DNA from: Candidatus Tectimicrobiota bacterium
Lineage (GTDB): Bacteria; JACPUC01
Direction: 5' to 3'
DNA: 64,000 nucleotides
Assembly: GCA_016192455.1 (NCBI GenBank)
Contig: JACPUC010000010.1
Span: forward strand, 62,001-126,000
In this document: one piece after another, positions 45,000-53,351 of the stretch
How positions within the stretch are numbered: position 1 is the stretch's first letter
Layout of the letters: every line of letters begins with the position of its first letter
Program-made: the position numbers and the translations under genes
Notes under the pieces: generated by a model
Databases searched by the model: none
What the model was told of the DNA's origin: nothing
What the model saw: the letters and a program-made list of their open reading frames with translations, nothing else

Positions 45000-45698
45000 T
45001 CAAGTGGCTGCTTTCTCGGGGCCTGCTGGCTTTGGCTTCCCCGCCGCTTCGCCGCCCAGCCCCTTGCAGCGCGCGTCAGCATGGGGACCCGTGGGCGCCA
45101 TCGTGAAGACGGATTCAACCGACGTGTAGTCGAAGTATCCCAGCCGGGCGAGGGGGCGGATTTTCAGGACGTCTACGCGTCCGTCATCGGTCAAGGCGTC
45201 GTCGCGGATGTGCACCCCGATGACCTTTCCCACCACGACGTACACGACATTCTCCACCGTGTGGCCGGGGAGGACCAGCGACGTGGAGAAGAGGCATTCG
45301 AGATGGACCGGCGAGGCGGCGAGGCGCGGTGGCTTGACGAGCCGCGAGGGGATGGTCTCCAGCCCGGCGAGCACGGTCTCATCGACCTCGGGATCGACGA
45401 GCTGCGAGGAGACGTTGACCGCCTCGCGCAACTCCCAGGTCGCCATGTTGCAGACGAACTCGCCGGTTTCAACGGCGTTCACCACGCTGTCCTTGCGGCT
45501 GCCGTCCGGACGCGCCTGCGCGGAGAACATCACGTAGGGCGGGTCATAGCCAAGGTTGTTGAACTGGCTGTAGGGCGCCAGGTTAACCACGCCGCCGCGG
45601 CTCAGCGTCGTGATCCAGCCGATGGGGCGCGGGATGACGCAGGATTTGTAGGGGTTGTAGGGCAGTCCGTGATCGTTCTTCTCAGTCTCGTAGAACAT
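45000..45698 (-). CDS. Flavin reductase-like (FMN-binding split-barrel) protein
   Basis: The product is 232 aa. The opening YKSCVIPRPIGWITTLSRGG and the phosphate-binding NNLGYDPPYVMFSAQARPDG and SRKDSVVNAVETGEFVCNMA segments are typical of the DIM6/NTAB/flavoredoxin group of FMN-binding proteins. Members reduce flavin with NAD(P)H or act as electron donors to mono-oxygenases. The C-terminal 30 residues are charged and low-complexity. It lies 136 bp downstream of the SDR gene on the same strand, so the pair could be co-transcribed. Confidence 0.82.
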   Translation of the reverse strand: MFYETEKNDHGLPYNPYKSCVIPRPIGWITTLSRGGVVNLAPYSQFNNLGYDPPYVMFSAQARPDGSRKDSVVNAVETGEFVCNMATWELREAVNVSSQLVDPEVDETVLAGLETIPSRLVKPPRLAASPVHLECLFSTSLVLPGHTVENVVYVVVGKVIGVHIRDDALTDDGRVDVLKIRPLARLGYFDYTSVESVFTMAPTGPHADARCKGLGGEAAGKPKPAGPEKAAT

Positions 45699-45834
45699 GG
45701 CGGATGGCGCTCCCTGAAGAAACTTCGCCAGTCCCGACTAGAATCTTCTGCGCCCTCAGTGGTCACCCTGGCGGGCCTCGGGCCGGCCTTCGGCAGCCGC
45801 CGACCCTCCGCTCCGTGCCTGAGGGGGCGCTTCC

Positions 45835-46623
45835 TTACGGCGCCCACTCGACGCCGCAGGTGAGGTTGATGTGCTGGGCGGTGACGCTCTTGGCGGCGTC
45901 GGAGGCCAGCCACAGGGCGCACTCGGCAACCTCGCGCGGATCGGTGACGTGGTGCAGGGGGGACTGATCGATGATCCATTCGCGCACCGCCTCGGGCGTC
46001 TTCTTCTGCACTCGGGCGCGGTTGCGCACCACGCTCTCGAAGCGGTCGCCCGCCACCGGCCCGGGGCAGATGGCGTTGACGCGGATGCCGAAGGCCGCCA
46101 GCTCCACGCCAAGGCTGCGCGCGATGGCGACGTCCGCCGCCTTCGAGGTGGCGTAGGGGAGTCGGTTGGGGTAGGCCCGCAGGCCCCCGCCCAGCGACGA
46201 CAGGTTGATGATGCAGCCGCGGCTCTCCTTCAGCATCGGCACGGCGGCGCGGCAGCAGAGGAAGACCCCGCGCACGTTGACGTTCATCACCTGGTCCCAC
46301 TGCTCGTCGGTGATCTCCGTCACCGGCGCGGTGGGCCCCTCGATGCCGGAGTTGTTGACCAGCACGTCGAGGCGGCCAAGCTCCTGCCGGGTGCGCTCGA
46401 AGAGGTGCCGCACGGCGCTGCTGTCGCAGAGGTCGATGGGCACGCAGAGCGCCTTGCCGCCGAAGCCGCGGATGATCGCCGCCGTCTCCTCCAGCGCCGG
46501 TACCGTGCGCGCGGCGAGCACCGAGGTGGCGCCGGCGCGCGCGAACTCGACGGCGATGGCCCGCCCGATCCCCTTGCCCCCGCCCGTCACCACCGCAACC
46601 TTGCCCGCAAAATCGAAGTTCAT
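45835..46623 (-). CDS. Short-chain dehydrogenase/reductase
   Basis: The product is 262 aa, the standard size for a classical SDR. The cofactor motif VAVVTGGGKGIGRAIAVEFA, the NNSG motif, the catalytic Ser (NLSSLGGG) and the YATSK catalytic pair (YxxxK) are all present. The loop after strand 2 (LAARTVPAL) has an arginine, suggesting NADP preference. The start ATG 46623 has AGGGGG nearby; a GTG six bases upstream is possible. It is divergent from UbiD paralogue 4. The substrate is unknown. Confidence 0.87.
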   Translation of the reverse strand: MNFDFAGKVAVVTGGGKGIGRAIAVEFARAGATSVLAARTVPALEETAAIIRGFGGKALCVPIDLCDSSAVRHLFERTRQELGRLDVLVNNSGIEGPTAPVTEITDEQWDQVMNVNVRGVFLCCRAAVPMLKESRGCIINLSSLGGGLRAYPNRLPYATSKAADVAIARSLGVELAAFGIRVNAICPGPVAGDRFESVVRNRARVQKKTPEAVREWIIDQSPLHHVTDPREVAECALWLASDAAKSVTAQHINLTCGVEWAP

Positions 46624-47039
46624 GATCACGCCCCCTGCTGCCGTACGATCTGTCCCAACCTGTAGGCAGCCCCCATTGGGAGCCTCTCCGTTGACGCGAA
46701 AGGCTCTTCAATCAGGGCCGCCGCCGGCATGCTGACGCCGGCGTTCTTCCTCGCCCGGCATCGCCAGGATGTTTCAGGCGACGGTTTCCCGGACAAGCCC
46801 GATTGTAGCAGAGAGGCGGAGCTTGACTCAACGTCACCTGATACACCGACCCCGCGCCGCCTCCTTCCGCACTGCCTCCGGCAGCGGGCGCGCGAGATGC
46901 CCCACGCCGCGGAGCGCGCGCAGCATGCACAGCCAGAGCGGGCGGCTGCCGGTTGACAGAGTGGCCAGGGATTGCTACGAATCGCCAGAAGCGGGGTGAG
47001 GGCGCCGCCGGCGAATGCAGCGCGGGGAGAGATGACAGC
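46624..47039. other. Divergent intergenic region
   Basis: The 416-bp gap between the SDR gene and UbiD paralogue 4 includes a promoter candidate (46953-46981). No gene or other element was recognised in the rest. Confidence 0.4.
46953..46981 (+). promoter_or_regulatory. Promoter candidate for UbiD paralogue 4
   Basis: A consensus TTGACA (46953-46958) is followed after 17 bases by a weak -10 box TACGAA (46976-46981), about 60 bases before ATG 47040. Confidence 0.4.
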
Positions 47040-48461
47040 ATGGCTTCTGACGGGAATGTCGAGTTCAGTCTGCGCGGTTACGTGATGGACCTCGCCCGCG
47101 AGCTCCCCGGGGCCTGCGAACGTCTGCCTGCGCCGGTCGACCGGCGGCGCCAGCCGGAGGGGCTCGCCGCCGAGCTTGCCGGGCAGGACCGCTGGCCGGT
47201 GCTCTGGGGAGAGCTGCCGGGGAGCAGCCCGTGCGGCGTCGCGGCGAACCTCTTTGCGGACCGCGCCCGCATGGCGGCCTGGTTTGGTGCGCCGCCGGAG
47301 CGGCTCAGCGCGGCGCTCCTCGGTCGTCTGGCGGGAGCCGGGCGCGCCGGGATGCGGCGCGAGGCGGGGCAGGCGCCGGTGCGGCAGGTGATCCTGCACG
47401 GGGAAGAGGTTGATCTCACGGCGCTGGCGATCCCCCGGCACGGCGGCGCGGGCGGCGCCGTGATCACCGGCGGGCTGCTCATCACCTGCGACCCCGGCGA
47501 CGGCAAGGAGCGCATCTGCCAGCAGCGCGCCCTGATCACCTCGCCGACCAGCCTCGCCCTCCCCCTCGACCACCACAGCCAGCTCAGCCGCGCCGCCGAT
47601 GCCGCCCGCCTGCGCGGCGAGCGCCTGCGCGCCGTCCTCTGGATCGGCCACCACCCCGCCCTGGTGCTGGCGGCGGCCTGCCTGGGGGAGCGGGCTGAGG
47701 TTTGGGAGCGTCTCGGCGCGGCGATCAACCGCGACCTGGCCGTCACCCCGTCGCTGAGCTTCGGCAAGGCGCTGTGCGTCCCCGCCGAGGCGGAGCTGGC
47801 GCTGGAGGGGGAGATCGACCCGAGCGCCCGCGAGGAGCACGCCGGCTTCCCCGCCGGCAACGGCTGCACGGCCGGCCCCACGCCGGCCCTGCGGATGGAG
47901 GTGCGCTGCCTGAGCCGGCGGGCGGAAGCCTGGTGGTGCGACGTAGTGCCGGAGCAGCTTGATGCCTACCAGCTCTCGGGCGTGCCCCTCGAGGTCGCCC
48001 TCCTCGACGAGGTGGGACGCCGGGCGCCGTCGCTGCGCAACGTCCACGTGCCGCCCACCGCCGGCGGCGCCCTGCACGCCTATCTGCAACTCAAGGAGCC
48101 CCGCAAGGGAGAGGCCCGCGAGGCCATCCTCACCGCCTTGCCGGTGGACGCGCGCCTGAAACACGTCTTCGTCGTCGATGACGACGTGAACATCTTCGAC
48201 GACCGCGAGGTGCTGTGGGCGCTGGCCACGCGCTCGCAGTGGGAGCGCGATGTCCTCATCATGCCAGGGCTGCGCGGCTCGCGCCTCGACCCGCTGGCCG
48301 AGGGGGGCGTGGGGGTGAAGGGGGGTTTCGACTGCACCCGCCCGGCAGGCGAGAGCTACAGCGAGCGCAACGCCGTGTCACCGTCGGTCTACGCCGAGGT
48401 GCGCATCGAGGATTACCTCGACGCGGCGCACCTGGCGCGCATCCCCGTCGAGCGGCAGTAG
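47040..48461 (+). CDS. UbiD-family protein lacking the catalytic glutamate motif (paralogue 4)
   Basis: The product is 473 aa. Overall UbiD architecture is clear: an ALRGERLRAVLWIGHHPALVL-type core, of which RAVLWIGHHPALVLAAA is the visible part, ELALEGEIDPSAREEHAGFP, and the late VVDDDVNIFDDREVLWALATR segment. But where active paralogues read EGPFGE, this protein reads HAGFPAGNG, so the conserved glutamates are lost. The N-terminal domain is also more divergent and alanine-rich. It may be an inactive partner, or it may use different residues. It is followed by a small zinc-ribbon gene and UbiD paralogue 5. Confidence 0.8.
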   Translation: MASDGNVEFSLRGYVMDLARELPGACERLPAPVDRRRQPEGLAAELAGQDRWPVLWGELPGSSPCGVAANLFADRARMAAWFGAPPERLSAALLGRLAGAGRAGMRREAGQAPVRQVILHGEEVDLTALAIPRHGGAGGAVITGGLLITCDPGDGKERICQQRALITSPTSLALPLDHHSQLSRAADAARLRGERLRAVLWIGHHPALVLAAACLGERAEVWERLGAAINRDLAVTPSLSFGKALCVPAEAELALEGEIDPSAREEHAGFPAGNGCTAGPTPALRMEVRCLSRRAEAWWCDVVPEQLDAYQLSGVPLEVALLDEVGRRAPSLRNVHVPPTAGGALHAYLQLKEPRKGEAREAILTALPVDARLKHVFVVDDDVNIFDDREVLWALATRSQWERDVLIMPGLRGSRLDPLAEGGVGVKGGFDCTRPAGESYSERNAVSPSVYAEVRIEDYLDAAHLARIPVERQ

Positions 48462-48534
48462 ATCATGTGCTGTTTCTTCAATCAGATCGCAGAGAGGCGC
48501 GAGGGAGCCTCGCCCCCTCGCGCACCCTTCATCG

Positions 48535-48562
48535 GTAGGGGCGGTTCGCGAACCGCCCCTAC
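48535..48562. repeat. Dispersed 28-nt perfect palindrome, copy 2
   Basis: This copy is identical to the one at 36271-36298 (half-site GTAGGGGCGGTTCG). It lies 73 bases after the stop of UbiD paralogue 4 and may act as a terminator. Confidence 0.8.
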
Positions 48563-48691
48563 GGCTCGCGGGGAGTGGGGGGCAAGGGTCTCCTCCAAAA
48601 GATTCCCCTCTCGCCTGGCACGAAGAAGGCGTCGAATTTAGGTTGGAACTTGTGCGAGGTGACGCCAGGCGATGCCGCAGGAGAACCGCGC

Positions 48692-48850
48692 ATGCCCATG
48701 GTGAAGGTGTACTGGCTGACCTGCCCGAAATGCGGCTGGCGCTACTACGTGGGAGAGTCGCTGCTGCGCATCAAGGACTTCCCCACCGTCTGCCCGAAGT
48801 GCAAGCATGAGTACCTGCCGGAGCAGTCGAGCACCGGCATCGAGGGGTAG
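48692..48850 (+). CDS. Small zinc-ribbon protein
   Basis: The product is 52 aa. Two CPKC knuckles (YWLTCPKCGWRYYVGESLL and FPTVCPKCKHEYLPEQ) form a complete four-cysteine zinc ribbon. The start ATG 48692 has AGGAGA upstream; a longer frame from 48575 is not supported. It sits between two UbiD genes on the same strand. Small zinc ribbons beside decarboxylase genes may serve as accessory subunits, as the small D proteins do in phenolic acid decarboxylases, but this is inference. Confidence 0.7.
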   Translation: MPMVKVYWLTCPKCGWRYYVGESLLRIKDFPTVCPKCKHEYLPEQSSTGIEG

Positions 48851-48904
48851 CGGGCAGGCTGCCATTTTTTTTTGGGGGACCATTGCTCCCCCACACCCCC
48901 ATCC

Positions 48905-48932
48905 GTAGGGGCGGTTCGCGAACCGCCCTTAC
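48905..48932. repeat. Dispersed 28-nt palindrome, copy 3 (one mismatch)
   Basis: It follows the 28-nt palindrome at 48535 with one change in the right arm (CCCTTAC for CCCCTAC). It lies 54 bases after the zinc-ribbon stop. A TGGGGGACCATTGCTCCCCCA hairpin directly upstream (48874-48893) with a preceding T-run resembles the hairpin at 54566-54588. Confidence 0.7.
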
Positions 48933-49005
48933 AAAGCGGGGTGCGCGAGGGGGCACTGCTCCCTCGCAGCTCTCCTGCTTAGAGCGCGCGGTTCGAGGAG
49001 CGGCG

Positions 49006-50352
49006 ATGCAGGTAGACCTCCAGAGCTTTCTGCGGGAGTACGAGAAGGAGCACCCGGAGGACGTGGTGCGGATCGATAAGGAGATCGGCATCGAGGAGGA
49101 GGTCTCCACCCTCTGCGTCAAGCTCGAGGAGCAGTGCCGCTACCCGATCATCTACTGCACCAACGTCGTCAACCGCATGGGGCGCCGCTACGAGATGCCG
49201 CTCGTCTTCAACCTGCTGGCCAGCCGCAGCCGCTGCGCGCGCGCCCTGGGCTCGGACGTGCGCAGCGTCGGGCGGGACTTCTACAACCTGTCGCGGCTGC
49301 AGACGATCCCGCCGGTGGTGGTGCGGCGCGAGGAGGCCTTGGTGAAGCAGCGGGTGCTGCGCGGCGAGGCCATCGACCTGTTCTCGCTGCCGGCCCTGGT
49401 GCACCATCGCCAGGACCCCGGCCAGTACTTCACCGCCGGTTTCCTCACCACCATCGATCCCGACAGCGGCGTCGACAACTGCTCGCTGCAGCGCGGCTGG
49501 ATCGTCGGGCCGCGCACCATGCGCTGCCTGCTCAGCCCCTACTCGCACAACCGCTACAACTACGACAAGCTGGAGGCGCGCGGCGAGGACACGCGCATGG
49601 CCTACTGGATCGGCCATCACCCCCTGGTGTGCCTGGGTGCGCAGGTGCGCCTCGGCTATCCGGAGAGCCACTACGGCGCCATCGGCGGCATCCTGCGCCA
49701 GCCGCTGCGGCTCGTCCCCTCGGAGACCCTCGGCAATGACTTCCTCGTCCCCGCCGACGCGGAGGTCGTCATCGAGGGGCGGCTCATCGCCAACAAGCGC
49801 GTGCCGGAGGGGCCGTTCGGCGAGTACACCGGTTACACCGGCCCGCAGGTGCCGAGCCTCGAGTTGCAGGTCTCCTGCATGACACACCGCCAGGGCGCCC
49901 ACTGGCACGATATCTTTACTGGCCACGCCGACACGCTGATTATGGGCTCGTTCGCCCTCGAAGGAGTGACGTACGAGGCCGTGAAGCAGCGCGTGCCGTC
50001 GCTGAAGAACGTCTACCTGCCGCTCTCCGGCGCCAGCCGCTTCAACATCTACCTGCAGCTCGAGGGGGCGCGGCGCGGCGATGCCCGCGAGGCGATCATG
50101 ACGGCGCTGCCGCTCGACTACCGCCACAAGCACGTCTTCGTCTTCGATGAGGACATTGACATCTTCGACGAGCGGCAGGTGATGTGGGCCCTGGCGACGC
50201 GCAGCCGCCTGGACCGCGATATGATGATCTTTCCGAAGGTGCGCGGCTCCGTCCTTGACCCGAGCATCGTCGATGAGCTGACAACCAAGGGCGGCATCGA
50301 CTGCACCATCCCGCCCGGCGACACGCGGCCGCCGCGCTACAGCGTCCGCTAG
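49006..50352 (+). CDS. UbiD-family decarboxylase (paralogue 5)
   Basis: The product is 448 aa. Motifs: PGQYFTAGFLTTIDPDSGVD, the arginine in NCSLQRGWIVG, EVVIEGRLIANKRVPEGPFGE read here as EVVIEG and VPEGPFGEYTGYTG, and VFDEDIDIFDERQVMWALATR. The catalytic glutamates are kept, unlike the paralogue just upstream. ATG 49006 has GAGGAGCGG upstream. The gene arrangement UbiD4, zinc ribbon, UbiD5 suggests that a catalytic and a non-catalytic UbiD protein may form a complex. Confidence 0.88.
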   Translation: MQVDLQSFLREYEKEHPEDVVRIDKEIGIEEEVSTLCVKLEEQCRYPIIYCTNVVNRMGRRYEMPLVFNLLASRSRCARALGSDVRSVGRDFYNLSRLQTIPPVVVRREEALVKQRVLRGEAIDLFSLPALVHHRQDPGQYFTAGFLTTIDPDSGVDNCSLQRGWIVGPRTMRCLLSPYSHNRYNYDKLEARGEDTRMAYWIGHHPLVCLGAQVRLGYPESHYGAIGGILRQPLRLVPSETLGNDFLVPADAEVVIEGRLIANKRVPEGPFGEYTGYTGPQVPSLELQVSCMTHRQGAHWHDIFTGHADTLIMGSFALEGVTYEAVKQRVPSLKNVYLPLSGASRFNIYLQLEGARRGDAREAIMTALPLDYRHKHVFVFDEDIDIFDERQVMWALATRSRLDRDMMIFPKVRGSVLDPSIVDELTTKGGIDCTIPPGDTRPPRYSVR

Positions 50353-50419
50353 CGCCGGCGGGGGGCCCTGGAGGGGCCGATCCTCAGCACGCGGCCAGCC
50401 GGGCGGCGAAGGAGGCGAC

Positions 50420-50983
50420 GTGGAACACGAATTTCGGATGAAGCGCGGCCATCGTCTGCTCCTCGTGGCTCTCATGGTGGTGGTGGCGGCCTGCGTGGTC
50501 TACTTCGTGGCGCTCGCCCTGAGGCTGCTGGACTCCGCCACCCTCCTCGATCTGCCGCGCGACTCGGTGCAGGTCCTCTACGGCGCCTTCTTCCTCTATG
50601 CCATCCCGGTGCTCTTCCTGGTCCTCTACGTGCTCAGTCTGATCACCTTGCGTCTTACGTACAACGAGGAAGGGCTGGAGCTGCGCAGCCTCTTCCGCCG
50701 TTTCCGGGCCTCCTGGGCGGAGGTGCGCCACGCCTTCGTCATCAACCGCAACCTCCACGTGGCCACGCGGCAGGGGTCCTTCAAGCTGCCCCTCGGCATG
50801 TTCCGCGGCGACGCGGAGAGCCTGCGCCCCTTCATCCCCGGCGAGCGCTGGCTGGAAGGCGAGGCGGCGCGGCGTCTGCGCCTGCGCAAGCTCCTGCCCT
50901 ACCTCCTGGGCTGCATTCTCCTGGCGCTGCTCCTCCTCATCTTCCTGCAGCGCTACCTCAACAGCCTGCTCAAGGCGATGTAA
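50420..50983 (+). CDS. Membrane protein with PH-like (bPH2) domain
   Basis: The product is 187 aa, starting at GTG 50420 with GAAGGAGG upstream. Two membrane helices lie near residues 12-34 (LLLVALMVVVAACVVYFVAL) and 50-74, followed by a cytoplasmic beta-rich domain (ITLRLTYNEEGLELRSLFRR, then SFKLPLGMFRGDAESLRPF). A third membrane helix ends the protein (LLPYLLGCILLALLLLIFLQ). This layout is that of bacterial PH-domain membrane proteins of unknown function. It follows UbiD paralogue 5 closely and may be in its operon. Confidence 0.65.
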   Translation: MEHEFRMKRGHRLLLVALMVVVAACVVYFVALALRLLDSATLLDLPRDSVQVLYGAFFLYAIPVLFLVLYVLSLITLRLTYNEEGLELRSLFRRFRASWAEVRHAFVINRNLHVATRQGSFKLPLGMFRGDAESLRPFIPGERWLEGEAARRLRLRKLLPYLLGCILLALLLLIFLQRYLNSLLKAM

Positions 50984-51073
50984 GCCTGGCGCGCCTCCAG
51001 CCCGGCCCGCAACCGCGCGGGACGCCTCCCGCCGGCCTCCCGTCCCACCCACCTCCATGCGCCGAGCCGATGA

Positions 51074-52060
51074 TTACCGCGGTTTGATCTTCGTCGAGGT
51101 GTAGAGCGCCGCGGCGTTCTTGTGGTAGATGCGCTCGCGCTCCTCGGCGCCGCACGCGAGCCCTTCAATCACCTTCAAGGTGATCGGGTACTGCGCGTAA
51201 GGGTAATCCGAGCCGTAGAGCAGCCGGTCGGCGCCGAACATGCGGTAGCACATGTCCATCGCCTCCTGGTGGTAGGTGACGGTATCCAGGTAGAAGTTCT
51301 TGAACTGCTCGCTCACCGGCCCCTTGATCATCGACTTGCTGCCGGGCACCGCGGCGATGTTGTCGATGCGCCCCAAGACGTAGGGGATGATGCTGCCGAT
51401 GTGCGGCAGGACGATCTTGATGCCCGGGAACTCCTCGAAGATGCCGGCGTGGATGATGCGCAGCGCCGCAAGCGTGGTGTCGAAGAGGAAACCGACGCAG
51501 GCCATGAGGTGGAACTCCTGCATGCCGGCCATGTTGAGCGGGCGGGTGGGGTGCAGGAAGATGGGCAGGTCGTACTCGTGCATGCGGGCGAAGAAGGGGC
51601 GCAGTTCGGCATGGTCGACGGTGCGGCCGTTGATGTTGGCGAAGAGCTGCGCGCCGCGGAAGCCGAGCTGCCGGATGCAGCGGTCGAGCTCCTTCAGGGA
51701 GCTGTCCATGTCGCCGAAGCCGAGGGTGGCGTAGCCCCAGTAGTGCGCGGGGTCCTGCTTGATGATCGCGGCCAGGGCATCGTGGCCATAGGCGGCCATG
51801 TCCTCCGCCTCCTGGCCCCCCAGCAGCTCCGGCCCCGGCATGCTGATGCTGAGGATGGCGACGTCCACGCCCCGCGCCAGCATCTCCTTGGTCTTCTTCT
51901 CCATGTCGATGAGCTGCGGGGTGAACGGGATGATCAGGCCGTCCGCCAGCTTCGACCACCACATGCCGTTGCGGTGCTCGAACGTGGGGAGGCTGGTGCG
52001 CTTTGCCAACCGCGCCGCGAACTCCGCGGCCTGAAAGTGGTTCTGCACGTCAATTCGCAT
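51074..52060 (-). CDS. Amidohydrolase 2-family protein (ACMSD-like)
   Basis: The product is 328 aa. The order of segments fits the ACMSD/amidohydrolase 2 family: RIDVQNHFQAAEF at the start, LPIFLHPTRPLNMAG, GIKIVLPHIGSIIPY and RLLYGSDYPYAQYP with the late conserved Asp. The first metal motif, usually HxH, reads QNH here, so the first metal-binding His is replaced by Gln. The family decarboxylates or hydrolyses aromatic-type acids with one Zn(II). The start ATG 52060 has AAGGAG upstream. It is divergent from a TetR-type regulator gene. Confidence 0.82.
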   Translation of the reverse strand: MRIDVQNHFQAAEFAARLAKRTSLPTFEHRNGMWWSKLADGLIIPFTPQLIDMEKKTKEMLARGVDVAILSISMPGPELLGGQEAEDMAAYGHDALAAIIKQDPAHYWGYATLGFGDMDSSLKELDRCIRQLGFRGAQLFANINGRTVDHAELRPFFARMHEYDLPIFLHPTRPLNMAGMQEFHLMACVGFLFDTTLAALRIIHAGIFEEFPGIKIVLPHIGSIIPYVLGRIDNIAAVPGSKSMIKGPVSEQFKNFYLDTVTYHQEAMDMCYRMFGADRLLYGSDYPYAQYPITLKVIEGLACGAEERERIYHKNAAALYTSTKIKPR

Positions 52061-52246
52061 GCTGCGCTCCTTCTCGCTGGCGCTGTCGCAGGTTTCTGCG
52101 GTGGGGTCCCCCGGGTGGTCCACGATGCCGCCCCAGCGGCGGCCTGATCGGCGGAGAGATGACTACCAGAGAAGCCCGGGGGACGCAAGGCGATGGCGGC
52201 GCGCGGCAGGCGCTCCGCGCCGCCAGGGCGCGACCAGGACGGACCG

Positions 52247-52276
52247 TTGACGGAGGCTCGAACTATCGCTAGATAG
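52247..52276 (+). promoter_or_regulatory. Promoter and operator-like site of the TetR gene
   Basis: TTGACG (52247-52252), a 17-base spacer and TAGATA (52270-52275) form a good promoter 68 bases before the GTG start at 52343. A palindrome CTATC-GCTA-GATAG (52263-52276) overlaps the -10 box and fits autoregulation. The sequence GAACTATCGC recurs at 53254 downstream of the binding-protein promoter. Confidence 0.5.
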
Positions 52277-52342
52277 AGAGCTCATGCGCCGCCGCTCTCC
52301 CTGGAGCGTCGCTCACGGTCCCATGTCGTCAGGAGTGCCGCC

Positions 52343-53116
52343 GTGCCCTCGCCCACCCCGCGCCGACGCGCCCTCCCCGCCCGCCTCGAGGAGCTCTTCA
52401 CGATTGCGCTGCGGCTCATCTCGGAGAAGGGCTTCCGCGGCGTCACCATGCGCGACCTCGCCCAGAGCATGGGGATCAAGGAACCGAGCCTCTACAACTA
52501 CATCAGCGAGAAGGATGAGCTGCTGGTGCGCCTGCTGCGGCCCCACATCCGCCGGCTCTGCGTCTCGGCGCAAGCGATCGTCGACTCCGAGCAGCCTGGG
52601 CCGGCGAAGTTGCGCGCCTTCATCCGCAACCATATGGAGCAGTACCGCACGCATCACTTACCGCTGACCATCCTTTTTCAAGAGAAGGTCTATCTGCTCA
52701 ACTCGAAGCATCGCGCCTGGTACCGCACCTCGTCGCGGCGCTACGAGGAAATCTTGCAGCGCCTGCTGCGCGACGGCATGGCGCGGGGGGAGTTTGTGGA
52801 GGATGACCCGCGCCTCTGCGCCTACCTGGTGCTGGGGGCCTGCAACTCCAGCCTGAGCTGGTACCGCAGCGAAGGCTCCCTTTCGCTCGAGCGCATGATC
52901 ACGCGCTTCACCGAGACCCTGGTGCGGGGGCTGCTGCCTGCCACGGGGATGCCGGAGGCGGCGCATCCCCCGGCGGCTTCTTCGGACCCTGCCGGAACGT
53001 CGCCGCGGAGGAGGGCGGCGCGGCGGCGCGGAACCACCGCCAGCGGCGCACCGGCAAGGCGCCGACGACCCGGGCGCGCTGCCGGCGGGCAAGGTGATGA
53101 CGCAGGGGCCGCCTGA
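52343..53116 (+). CDS. TetR/AcrR-family transcriptional regulator
   Basis: The product is 257 aa, starting at GTG 52343. The N-terminal DNA-binding domain is typical: ELFTIALRLISEKGFRGVTM then RDLAQSMGIKEPSLYNYISEKDEL. The ligand-binding domain is helical (RTSSRRYEEILQRLLRDGMA). About 60 C-terminal residues are arginine-, alanine- and proline-rich and look disordered. It is divergent from the amidohydrolase gene and upstream of a LivK-type binding protein gene, so it may control one or both. Confidence 0.82.
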   Translation: MPSPTPRRRALPARLEELFTIALRLISEKGFRGVTMRDLAQSMGIKEPSLYNYISEKDELLVRLLRPHIRRLCVSAQAIVDSEQPGPAKLRAFIRNHMEQYRTHHLPLTILFQEKVYLLNSKHRAWYRTSSRRYEEILQRLLRDGMARGEFVEDDPRLCAYLVLGACNSSLSWYRSEGSLSLERMITRFTETLVRGLLPATGMPEAAHPPAASSDPAGTSPRRRAARRRGTTASGAPARRRRPGRAAGGQGDDAGAA

Positions 53117-53217
53117 AGGCGCGGCGCCGGCTGGGCAGGGGTTGCGTCCCGGTGGGTCCGGCGGCTCGCCCCGCCGCCGGGCGCGCTGGAGCCGGGCCGT
53201 CCCGACCTCGTCCCGCT

Positions 53218-53246
53218 TTGACGAAAGGCGCGCGCCGTGCTATGAG
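53218..53246 (+). promoter_or_regulatory. Promoter of the LivK-type binding protein gene
   Basis: TTGACG (53218-53223), a 17-base spacer and TATGAG (53241-53246) lie about 105 bases before the start. GAACTATCGC at 53254-53263, just downstream, matches ten bases of the TetR gene's promoter region (52260-52269). Confidence 0.45.
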
Positions 53247-53351
53247 CTGGAGAGAACTATCGCCGTTTCACCATCCACACGTACGCTGCGGCGCCATCGA
53301 GCGTGGCCACGCACGGCGCCGAACAACGCTCACGTGACGAGGAGGGAGGAG

